DNA from: Aphanomyces cochlioides
Lineage: Eukaryota > Oomycota > Saprolegniomycetes > Saprolegniales > Verrucalvaceae
Length of the DNA stretch: 64,000 bases
Assembly (NCBI GenBank): GCA_019828595.1
Contig: JAHQRK010000013.1
Location: forward strand, 1,271,501 to 1,335,500
Direction: 5' to 3'
Made by a program: the position numbers and the translations under genes. The notes beneath the pieces are model-generated. The model did not search any database and had not been told where the DNA came from. It saw only the letters and a list, made by a program, of their open reading frames with translations. Positions 1 to 8,511 of the stretch are shown piece after piece. Position 1 is the stretch's first letter. The number at the start of each line of letters is the position of its first letter.

Positions 1-369
1 CCTGTTGTTGTTGTCATGGCTGAAAATGCTGGACACCAGGTCTGGTATAGCCCACCACACCATTCCAATTTGCAACCGATTGAACTTGTGTGGGCTCTAG
101 TGAAGAATGAGATCAGCCGACAGTACAACCATATGACTACCTTTGAACTTGTTGGTAAGCGCCTGGATGTAGCCATGGCAAACTTGACTTCTCATGCCAT
201 ATTTGGCTGCATTCGGAAGTCTGAACGTGATCTTCTAGATCTTTACAGTCATATCACATCTATTGACGGTGATGATTACCTGGAAGAGTCTGAGTCCGAT
301 GATGAAGGCAACAAAGATGACAGCGACTCCAGCGACTCCAGCGATGGCACTTCTCTCACTGATGATTGA
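1..369 (+). CDS. Tc1/mariner-type transposase, C-terminal fragment (5' end outside window)
   Basis: The frame is open from the first base, so this is the 3' end of a longer gene; the ATG at 16 is probably internal. The segment SPPHHSNLQPIELVW (about residues 12-26 from that ATG) is the hallmark around the last catalytic Glu of Tc1/IS630 DDE transposases, which cut and paste elements at TA dinucleotides. After it comes a short helical stretch and an acidic, Ser/Asp-rich tail (residues ~82-117), common at the C-terminus of these proteins in oomycetes. The two upstream catalytic Asp residues would lie outside the window, so activity cannot be judged. It may be the tail of an autonomous relative of the TA-flanked miniature elements seen further on, but no inverted repeat links them here. 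Confidence 0.8.
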   Translation, partial: PVVVVMAENAGHQVWYSPPHHSNLQPIELVWALVKNEISRQYNHMTTFELVGKRLDVAMANLTSHAIFGCIRKSERDLLDLYSHITSIDGDDYLEESESDDEGNKDDSDSSDSSDGTSLTDD

Positions 370-864
370 TTGCTGAAAACTTTATAAATGTATAATTCCA
401 GTTCTTTATATTTTTACCTGTATATTCTCTATAACTTTATTCGGCATATGAATTCTTTCAAAACAAATCAGATCCGGAAATATATCCGTAAGACCCCTCG
501 AGGCTGTCGACGACTGTAAATACAGAGTTATCGAACTGGGCGAGAATGCCATTATTTTAAATATTCAATTGGTCATGAATAGTCTTGTCAAAGCGTGATC
601 TATGCAGGTTGCAGAGGCTTATGAAGGCAGTAAGAATCCAATGACAAACGAAGAGACTGTGGATCTTCTTAGCACAGAAGAGGACTCTTACGTGATATCG
701 TGACGCAATAATTGATAAAGCAATCGAATGTTTCATTCAACATGTTGCTTGGAGTTGTTCGAATATTGAATACCATAATAATTTATACGTTGTCATTTTT
801 CAATTTATAATAATTAGCAAGATATTATTTTATAATGGTAAATTTGTTTTATATTATAAAGTAA
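370..864 (+). other. AT-rich spacer with two weak coding remnants
   Basis: Mostly AT-rich. Two short open stretches look more coding than the background: 500-597, ending in TGA, and 608-703, which starts just after an acceptor-like CTATGCAG and ends in TGA with an acidic, Ser/Thr-rich tail. They could be the decayed 3' end of another transposase or gene. No family is recognised. Confidence 0.25.
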
Positions 865-1547
865 TACTACTCTGGTCCGAAATAATTGTCATATTGCATA
901 TTTTTCGGGGTACAATTCTTGTTAACTTGGTTTTAGTATGAAACAGTTTGAAGAATTTATCAAATTTTAACATATTTATATCAAAGTATTATTCATAAAA
1001 GATAAAATATGCATACAAAATAGTAAATATACATATGACCTAACGATATTGGAGACCTCATCACATTTAGCTTTGCTCACGTCTCTAGGCGCCATATTTG
1101 GTCCTGCAAATGCATACAAACTTATTCAATATGTTCCAGTGATGCGTGGACGGACGCAGGAGCTCACAGGGTCGCCGGAAAAGGGCCTTAGAGCCAGACC
1201 ATTCGGTTTGAGTTGTGAGCATCAAATTTGAGCATCTAGATCGATAGTCTCTCAAAAATACCGTTAATATATCGGAGACTAAGTGATCTATTTGTGTGTG
1301 CGGTGGGACCGCGTTTCATTGCGATTTGATTCACTGGCGGAAGATTTTCTGTAATTTGAATCAAAGGACAAACTTTGAGGCATTGTTTCTCCTGCATGGC
1401 GATGAATTTCGCCTGAACAAATATATCCAATCAAAGAGGAGATAAAGCACTTTCATTTGCACCAATCAAATGTAGAATTCCTCAAAGAGGAGCAACGAAA
1501 CTCCTCTGAAAAGTCAAATTTGACAATTATTTCGGACCAGAGTAGTA
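865..1547. mobile_element. TA-flanked MITE with 27-bp terminal inverted repeats (mariner/Stowaway-like)
   Basis: Positions 865-891 and 1521-1547 are perfect 27-bp inverted copies beginning TACTACTCTGGTCCG, each with a TA at the outer edge. Size (~680 bp), TA flank and TIR style (compare the plant Stowaway type, CTCCCTCCGTCCC) fit a non-autonomous Tc1/mariner element. No transposase is encoded; the small frames inside (1049-1231, 1236-1430) have no recognisable domain. Its right end abuts the decayed S28 peptidase copy at 1548-1915, so it probably inserted into or next to that pseudogene. Confidence 0.75.
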
Positions 1548-1915
1548 TCCTATACTTTGATACAAAAAAAGAAAGTATATTAGGTTCTTCGCCTTCAATG
1601 TACAAGAAGACGGGGGGATCCAGCACCTTTGTAGTAAGCGTTGTTGACAAAATATCGATGGCTCCAGTACTTTGGCGTTCCACCTTTTGTATCGTCAGCA
1701 TGGTCGAGCAATTGCTTGTCAAAGAAGAACTCGGACGCTGATGGCTCTTCAATTTGAGGGGATTGAGCTTTGATCGAGGCGGCCAAGTTGGCCATCGAGT
1801 TAAAATGCTGGAAAGCAGTCACTGCTGTGGCCAACGCAGCAAGGACTGAGGAAAAGCCGCGGACCATGAAGATTGCGATAACATTCCAAAATGAGACCTT
1901 TGTGTCAAAGTCCAC
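1548..1915 (-). pseudogene. Serine carboxypeptidase S28 copy, 5' fragment (broken)
   Basis: The frame 1595-1915 reads like the first ~85 residues of the intact S28 peptidase at 8512-10002: a hydrophobic signal-like start, then ASEFFFDKQLLDH and PKYWSHRYFVNNAYYKGAGS, versus TELFFDKQLLDH and PKYWSHRYYVNDAYYKGAGS in the intact gene. After GAGSP the match jumps to another frame (VFLYIEGEEPN, within 1453-1752), so there is a frameshift near 1600. Homology then ends at the TA-flanked MITE. The catalytic Ser, Asp and His regions are absent, so this is dead. It lies downstream of the other two copies on the same strand and is the third member of a tandem S28 array. Confidence 0.8.
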
Positions 1916-2079
1916 GACAACAAATGTGTTTAGAAAAGTTCCTGGGTAAAATCGTGTCCAGCATTTTCTTCAATGTCAAACGATCACATTGTGATTAGCA
2001 CAATCAAGACACTCAGTGGACTCTACACAAGGTGACGCTGTATTTGTTCGTCGGAATCAAAGCTTTCAAATCTTTTTGC
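1916..2079. other. Spacer between two broken S28 copies
   Basis: Short spacer between the 3' end of the Copia-interrupted S28 copy and the 5' end of the next copy. It resembles the upstream sequence of the intact gene only loosely. No gene is seen. Confidence 0.3.
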
Positions 2080-2515
2080 TCAGATATCAAGAGGACATAT
2101 GGATCCAGAGTCAGAATTTGTTGCATGGAGAGGTTTCCAAGGTAGCAATCGGATGTTTTTTTATCAATGGTCAAGAGCATCCAGGACGCTTTTTATTTTA
2201 TTATAGAAATTTATTAATATTCTCTTTGACAGTTAGTAGTACTAGAAATTGTAGGTATTCAATAACCAAACGCATGGCATCCACTGTTTCACGCGAGAGA
2301 CCGAAGACTTGTTGGCAAAGGGGATACCAAAGATTGTCCAGCGTAATATGTTTGGAGTTCGCTAAATGGCGAGTCAGACTTCGCAGTGGTTCGCGCTCCT
2401 CCAATGTCAAGGCACAAGGTCCATTGAAACTGGCGGAGGGAATTGATGTCGTCGCTCGTCGGGTCCGAGTAAATGCCGAGATAGTCGTTTTGATAGCTGG
2501 CCGGCGTGCAATTAG
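2080..2515 (-). pseudogene. Serine carboxypeptidase S28 copy, 3' part (Copia-interrupted)
   Basis: Reading down from 2515 on the minus strand, one frame gives NCTPASYQNDY and FQWTLCLDIGGARTTAKSDS, matching NCTNANYESD and YQWTMCLEGGGAQTTAGSDS of the intact gene. A shifted frame (2201-2410) continues with ITLDNLWYPLCQQVFGLSRE, versus ITLDNVWYPICKDAYGLSRE. At least one frameshift is needed, and the region after VDA is badly decayed, with only a PWKPLH relic of the catalytic-Asp segment near 2110-2140. The 5' continuation is at 7879-7943, on the far side of the Copia element. Confidence 0.8.
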
Positions 2516-2699
2516 TCTAGAAGGGAAGTTGGAAAGTGAATTAGATGGTTAAAATGAAAGCTAGCTAGGCCTAGTGTGAATTTTGTGGTCTTCGTTGGTC
2601 TTCTGGAGTCTTCTGGAACACGCAATATACAAGTTGTTTTATAGTTAAGAGTCCTTTCTCGAATGTGAAAGTTGAGATTACATTCTAGAAGTCTCAACA
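2516..2699 (-). repeat. Copia 3' LTR
   Basis: On the minus strand it starts TGTTGAGACTTCTAGAATG and ends CTTCCCTTCTAGA. It lies directly after the polypurine tract. It differs from the 5' LTR by single substitutions (e.g. GTTAAAATG for GTTAACATG) and lacks one TCTTCGTTTG unit, so it is 184 bp against 194 bp. Only the 5' end follows the TG...CA rule; the 3' end is TCTAGA. Confidence 0.9.
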
Positions 2700-2706
2700 T
2701 TCCCCC

Positions 2707-5700
2707 CTAATTGAAATTTTCTTCTTCGATGTAGTGAGAGAGAGGGGTCATGACTTTCGAGAGATGTTCTTGAAACTTTGGTCGAGGCAATGCTTTTGTT
2801 AGCATGTCAGCAAGCATTCCGTTAGTGGGGCAATAGTCGATCTTGATGATGTGCTCGCGGACTAAGTCTCGAATGAAGTGATGACGAACATCAATGTGCT
2901 TGTTTCGTTGTTGAAGGGTTGAGTTTTCAGCCATCTTGGTTGTACTTTGGTTGTCTTCATAAACGATGATGGGCAGTTTCACAGAAAGCTCGAGTTCTTC
3001 AAGCAATGACTTGAGCCATAGTGCTTCTTGTAGTCCATAAGACATGGAAATGTATTCGGCTTCGGAAGTGGACAAATCAACTATGTTTTGCAGTTTGGAT
3101 TTCCACGAGATCAAACATCCATTCAGGAATAGAAAATAGCCTGAGGTGGATCTGCGAGTGGTTGCATCATTGGCATAGTCGGCATCGACGAATAGCTCAA
3201 TGAGATAGTCGGAGGAGTCTTGCTTGGTGTAGCATATTCCATAATCTTTCGTTCCTTGAAGGTAGCGGAGTACACGCTTAGCGATGTGTTGATGTTCTTC
3301 TTCAGGGTTGTTGAGGTGCCGTGAAAGCAATGTAACAGTAAAAGCGATATCAGGACGCGTTGTCGTCGTGAGATAGAGCAGTTCGCCCCCACATTGCGAA
3401 ATGGCAACGAGGGTGTAGAACTAGACGATCGGAAAGAGGCTGTATGGCTGTCTTGAGGTGTTGAAATTGGATTGCAGTCGGCAAGGCCATGCTTAGCAAG
3501 TATGTCCGAGATGTATCGGCTTTGGTGTAGTAAAATGGAGCCATCCTCAAGGCGTTTAACTTCGATGCCGAGGCAGTAGGTTAAGGTTCCCAAGTCCTTC
3601 ATGGTGAAGCGAGCGGATAAGGCACGCTTCGTGGAGTCCATTAAGTTTGAAAGTGTGGACAGAAGGATGAAGTCGTCGACATGTACGCCCACCAAAACTA
3701 AACTTTGGGGTGTACGTCGGAAGTAGATGCATGGATCAGACTTAAGTTGTGTGAAGCGTTGTGACTTAAAGTATGAATCCAATGCAGAGTTCCATTCACG
3801 GGAAGATTGTTTAAGTCCATAGATGCTCTTGTTCAAACGGCAGACAAGATGTTCTGAGCCAGGTTGGACATATCCCGGAGGTTGTTTCATGTAGAGTGTT
3901 TCCTGGAGGTTTCCGTTGAGGAAAGCAGTTTGCACATCCATGTGGCAGATATGCATGGAATTCATCGCAGCAAGAGCAAGTAGGAAACGATTGCTCGAAG
4001 TGCGGATTACAGGAGCAAACACTTCAGTGTAGTCAACGCCAGCAACTTGAGTGAAGCCTTGAGCAACAAGGCGTGCTTTGTAGCGTGACAAAGTACCATC
4101 AGCAGCGTACTTCTTCGTAAAGATCCACCGGCATCCAATGGGTTTACGGTCAGGTGGAAGTTCACACAGAGTCCAAGTGTTGTGTTGTATCAATGAATTG
4201 TATTCGGCATCAGTAGCCTTAATCCATTCATGTTTCTCTGGTGAAGCATGGGCTTGACGTATAGTCGAAGGTAGCCCGGTTGATTGCAAGGCTAAAGCAA
4301 CGAGAAGTCGATGTTGCTTGTTCAGTTGATGTTCATCAACATCAGAGTTTGCCTCAGGTCGAAGGCGAAACAAACTGAGTGCAAAGGACTCAAACTGTTC
4401 ACAAAGTGCATCTTCGTCGAACGAAGTCGAGTCTGTCGACGCCGGAGGAGGCATCATGACGGGAACAAACTCAGGAGTGACAGCAGGAGTGTCCGTGCGA
4501 GACATTGATCCTTGTGAAGGTGATGACGGCAATGGAATGTCCGCAGGAGATTCAGCAGGTGATTGTTGTGGAGCAGGCTCAACACGAGAAGACGTGGAGT
4601 CATCGAGTGGTTGCGGAGGTGTGTTCTCAACGCGAGACTCGGAAGTGTCAGCTTCAGTGATGGAATGTGTGGGAGGTGTGCTCTCTACTGGTCTTGTCGG
4701 TGGTGTTAAAGGTTCAACCAACGTGGACTGAGGAACGTGTACAGGAGGCACATTGTAGCGAGGATTGCCGCGACGGATGCGAGTCGAACGTCTTGGAACG
4801 ATCGCAGTTCCTTCATTTGGAGCGGAAGTCGCTATGGTAGAAGCTGGTGGAGCTGCAGGTAGTGCTAAAGTCTCATCTCTTAGAGACAGCTCGTCATCAT
4901 CGTCGATCTCATCAATTAGTTGAGAGACGGGTGATACATCAGCCGACGGTTCTTCAGTAAAGAAACTCTTGTTTTTTTTTTTTTTTTTATTAAAGACAAC
5001 ATTACGACTGACGATGATCCGTTCTGGGCTTGAGGTGTAAAGACGATAACCTTTGACGTTAGGCTCGTGACCAAGATACATGACACTTATCGTCTTGGAA
5101 GCAAACATGGTTCGTTGATGCGATACAACATGCGCATAAGCTTCACAGCCAATACGCAAGTTACCAAGATCAGGCTTAGACTTCCATAGTTTCTCGAAGG
5201 GTGTCATACCAGGAGTGGACGCTGAGTATGTCCGATTCAGTAGGTACATTGCATGAGACACAGCTACGGCCCAAAATCGCAAAGGTGCTTTGCAGAAGTG
5301 AAGCAATGATCTTGCACATTCGGCAGAGTGCGATTCATGCGTTCACTGACACCATTTTGCTGCGGGGTATGCGGAACAGTCGCATCGTGTTGGATGCCAT
5401 TCTCGAGTAAGAACTCGGAGAATAAAGTCGAGAAGTATTCACCGCCATTGTCGGAACGGAGACATCGCACAGGTAGATCGAATTGAGTGCGGCAAAAGGC
5501 AGTGAACTCCTTGAAGCATTGGAGAGCATCCAACTTGTTCTTGAGAAAGAACACAAAGCCATAACGCGAATAATCATCGGTAAACGTGATGAAATACCGA
5601 GATCGATCACGAAGTGCAGGATGACGCATAGGTCCACAAATGTCCGAATGTACCAAAGCAAACGGTTCCGAAGTTGTGGAGATAGAGCGCTTGGGGAAGG

Positions 5701-7162
5701 GTAAATGAGACTGCTTCCCAGCAAGGCAGCTTTCGCAAAAAGCATGTTTGCAGTCATCAAGCTTAATGCCATCAGTGTATTGACACGTTTTAGCAGTATG
5801 CCAAAGGTCAGCTGGAGGTGGAGTAGCGGAAGTTGTCAACAAGGACAAACCAACGTGAGGAGTGGAAGACGACTGAGTTGGCAAAGGGTTTACAATGTCG
5901 AGGTAGTACAAGTTGTCGCGTTTGAAGCCTTGAGCATACACAACTTCTTCACGAGTAATGTAGCAAGCATTACGCTGGAACTGAGAGTTGAATCCTCGAT
6001 CAGTTACTCTCGACAAGGAGAAAAGGTTGGACTGTAGGTTCGGAATGAACAGAACATCTTGGAGAGTGACAGGAATGATACCGGTGGGTGTATTCATCAC
6101 AAGTAAGACAGAACCTGTGCCTGCAATCGGCATGTCACTTCCATTGGCAGCTCGAACTGTACCCTCAAATGGTTGAAGTTCTTCAAACCATGCAGCATCG
6201 TTGCAGAAATGATCCGATGCGCCAGAGTCAAGGATCCACGCAGATGACGAAGCGGGAGACTCGAAAGCATTGAGAGTATAGTGAGGCCCTAACGTCAGCA
6301 TGCTTACAGTCGAGCGAGCATTGCGACGTGCGTTTGCGGCAGTCTGAGACGCGAGAGAGTTCGTCGAAGATGGTTGGAATTGGATTCGACGTTGGTTGGA
6401 TTGAGAAGAAGTCTGTTGACGCTGGTCGCGTTGCTTCCGACGACAGTTTTCTTCAGTGTGATTTGGTATGTTGCAGTAAGCACAAACTGTTCCGTTGTTG
6501 GTGTCGGGTTGAGCATGTCCATTGCGACGCGGTTTGCGTCGTTGATTACGACGAAGGGACAGAGCAGCTTCATCGACTGGAGTCGCTGGTGGACCGCTTG
6601 AACGCGATTGTTCACGGTTATACGCTTGGAGAAGTTCCGTGGTGATGAGCGAAAGCGTCAAGGCGTCAATCGGTGTGCGTTGCAAAAGGTGACTTTGAAG
6701 TTGCACGAACGTGTTGAATCGTGAGTCCAAACCATTAAGGAAGAAATGAACGACTTGTTCGTCAGAGAACTTAATGCCAGCATTGGTAGCATCTTTAATA
6801 GCAAGGTCGAACCGGTCGCAATAAGAGCGAGGTGTTTCGTTGTGACGCATGCGCATGTTGGTAACTTCGTCAATCAGGCGTCCATGACCAATGAAGGACT
6901 TGTTACCATAACGGTCACGAAGGATCTTCATCATTTCAACAGCATTTTCAGTGGTATATACCATGCGCGCGTGTAAGTCATCAATGGCAGCAAGTATAAT
7001 TACTCGCGCTAATATATTCTTGGAGTTATAATCTTCTGCAGTTCGAGGTAGATTCTTGAAAATTTGGGCACAGTCCTTGAGTTCCATATACGCCATGACG
7101 CGCGTATGCCATTGGACAAAATTGGTGCCATCAAAAGTGTTCACGTATGATTTAACTCCCAT
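2707..7162 (-). pseudogene. Copia gag-pol polyprotein, two frameshifts
   Basis: The start at 7162 (MGVKSYVNTFDGTNFVQW) opens a UBN2-type Gag, then a CCHC knuckle (C227, C230, H235, C240) and the aspartic protease motif LDSGASDHF (residues ~311-319). Next come a CX2C gag-pre-integrase segment and the integrase core with HSDICGP, RSDNGGEY and the E of GVSERMNR. A one-base loss near 5321-5325 shifts the frame; it resumes as LLHFCKAPLRFWAVAVSHA. Reverse transcriptase follows (MDVQTAFLNG; active site HVDD, where Copia usually has YVDD). A second frameshift lies in a C5/G5 run at 3384-3391, after which RNase H runs to 2707 (VDADYAND, STSEAEY, EDNQST). A 17-nt T run at 4972-4988 encodes a Lys-rich stretch and is a slippage-prone site. 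Ancestrally this was one long frame. Confidence 0.92.
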
Positions 7163-7300
7163 AGTTAATTAAAGTAGCAGGAAAGGAGACGGGGCGCGGC
7201 GGCTCGGGGCTCGGCCGGGTGTGGCGGGACGGCTGGGCTTCGGGCGGTTGATCTAGCGTCGGAGTCTAGGTCAAACGGCGGCGGTAGAAGGCTCGTAAGC
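7163..7300 (-). other. Copia leader (GC-rich untranslated region)
   Basis: This segment lies between gag and the rearranged LTR pieces. It is strikingly GC-rich (7190-7290) compared with everything around it and has no open frame. Its place fits the 5' untranslated leader, where packaging signals would lie in such elements. Confidence 0.5.
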
Positions 7301-7684
7301 TCTAGAAGGGAAGTTGGAAAGTGAATTAGATGGTTAACATGAAAGCTAGCTAGGCCTAGGGTGAATTCTGTGGTCTTCGTTTACTTTCACATTCGAGAAA
7401 GGTCTCTTAACTATAATACAACTTGTATATTGCGTGTTCCAGAAGACCCCAGAAGACAAACGAAGACAAACGAAGACCACAGAATTCACACTAGGCCTAG
7501 CTAGCTTTCATGTTAACCTTGGGCTCATAACCTCTAGAAGGGAAGTTGGAAAGTGAATTAGATGGTTAACATGAAAGCAGCTTTCATGTTAACCTTGGGC
7601 TCATAACCTCTAGAAGGGAAGTTGGAAAGTGAATTAGATGGTTAACATGAAAGCAGCTTTCATGTTAACCTTGGGCTCATAACC
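7301..7684 (-). repeat. Rearranged LTR-end/primer-site repeats inside the Copia 5' region
   Basis: The LTR 3' edge (TCTAGAAGGGAAGTTGG on plus) recurs at 7301, 7533, 7609 and 7685. From 7533 the spacing is exactly 76 bp. Each 76-bp unit holds the LTR edge, a perfect palindrome with 15-bp arms (GGTTAACATGAAAGC, one base, then its complement) and the primer site CCTTGGGCTCATAACC (7517-7532, 7593-7608, 7669-7684). Between 7301 and 7516 most of an LTR lies head-to-head, one copy in each orientation. This looks like a product of fold-back or template-switching reverse transcription followed by tandem duplication. Confidence 0.85.
7669..7684 (-). other. Primer binding site: half-tRNA-iMet type
   Basis: Directly inside the 5' LTR the minus strand reads GGTTATGAGCCCAAGG. 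GGTTATGAGCCC is the complement of GGGCTCATAACC, the anticodon stem-loop of eukaryotic initiator tRNA-Met. That is the internal primer (half-tRNA) used by Drosophila copia, not the tRNA 3' end used by most retroelements. It occurs three times here because of the 76-bp repeat. Confidence 0.75.
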
Positions 7685-7878
7685 TCTAGAAGGGAAGTTG
7701 GAAAGTGAATTAGATGGTTAACATGAAAGCTAGCTAGGCCTAGTGTGAATTCTGTGGTCTTCGTTTGTCTTCGTTTGTCTTCTGGAGTCTTCTGGAACAC
7801 GCAATATACAAGTTGTTTTATAGTTAAGAGACCTTTCTCGAATGTGAAAGTTGAGATTACATTCTAGAAGTCTCAACA
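7685..7878 (-). repeat. Copia 5' LTR
   Basis: A 194-bp copy of the LTR at 2516-2699. It ends at TCTCAACA on the plus strand (7871-7878), followed directly by S28 pseudogene sequence. Compared with the 3' LTR it has an extra TCTTCGTTTG repeat and a few substitutions. Confidence 0.9.
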
Positions 7879-7943
7879 GTTGGAGAAGGACCTCGCATTG
7901 ATCTTGGCGACCTTTTCAAGAGGTGTCAGGCCATTCTGCTGCT
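7879..7943 (-). pseudogene. Serine carboxypeptidase S28 copy, fragment upstream of the Copia insertion
   Basis: The minus strand reads QNGLTPLEKVAKINARSFSN, matching QNGLSPLEKVAKINLRTLSK of the intact gene (residues ~307-326). The piece on the other side of Copia resumes a few residues later at NCT. Upstream, TATTTTTAG at its edge looks like a splice acceptor; beyond it (7944 onward) the sequence is AT-rich and no earlier exon is recognisable. Confidence 0.75.
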
Positions 7944-8511
7944 AAAAATAGATTGGACAGTTTAATACAATTTATCTCATAAATCAATACCTTATTAATA
8001 TCAATACATTTCTTGTTTAATTTTATATTATGGTTCAGGAGGTTTGAGATGACCCGACAAGCACTGAACAACTTAGGACAAGAACAAAATCAAACTGCAT
8101 AGATTTAGAGGATTAGATCACCTTTTCTGAATTGCAGATATGAAAATCCTCTCGTGACCAGACAGGTTAGCGCGATTGATGTTATACTTTGATAATAGAT
8201 TATTTTCAAATATAGTTTGTTGCTTGTATAATCTAATAATGTCAGTAGTATAATGATTTGGTTCGAGTTGCAGCATGAGCTTTGATACGACTTTATCCAC
8301 GATTCGAGCTCCACGGTCAGATTTGGCACAAGTTTTGCCTTGGCTTTTGATCTGGATTACACATGACTTTGAAATGCATGAGCATGCTATCATCTTGTAA
8401 TGTCTTTAAATTTGCACCCCTGGTCCGTAACGAGATTGTACTACAAACATCAAAGTCCACCACAATTTACGAAGAGAAAGACATGTACACAATGGTGAAA
8501 CTACATTACAG
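7944..8511. other. AT-rich spacer, no assigned gene
   Basis: A minus frame at 8118-8393 (91 aa) is open but has no recognisable domain and no start context; it may be decayed mobile DNA. Nothing else is seen before the S28 stop codon. Confidence 0.3.

Larger units (their letters stand above)
2516..7878 (-). mobile_element. Ty1/Copia LTR retrotransposon
   Basis: A 5.36-kb element: 5' LTR 7685-7878, primer site 7669-7684, gag-pol 2707-7162, polypurine tract (minus strand, AGGGGGGAA at 2700-2708), 3' LTR 2516-2699. Pol order is protease, integrase, reverse transcriptase, RNase H, which defines Copia rather than Gypsy. It sits in an S28 pseudogene that can be read on both sides. The 5-bp flanks read CCAAC and CTAAT on the minus strand; they differ only by two C/T changes and may be a decayed target duplication. 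The LTRs differ by a few substitutions and one ~10-bp repeat, so the insertion is fairly recent; two frameshifts make this copy non-autonomous. Confidence 0.93.

Noticed and set aside
4311..4731. Plus-strand frames inside the Copia polyprotein
   Set aside because: Antisense shadows of the gag-pol frame; no start context or domain.
4972..4988. 17-T run as a terminator or poly(A) signal
   Set aside because: It encodes a Lys-rich stretch inside the Copia frame; more likely a slippage site.
7517..7684. tRNA-like GGGCTCATAACC sequences as tRNA genes
   Set aside because: They lack acceptor and T arms; position inside the LTR shows they are retroelement primer sites.
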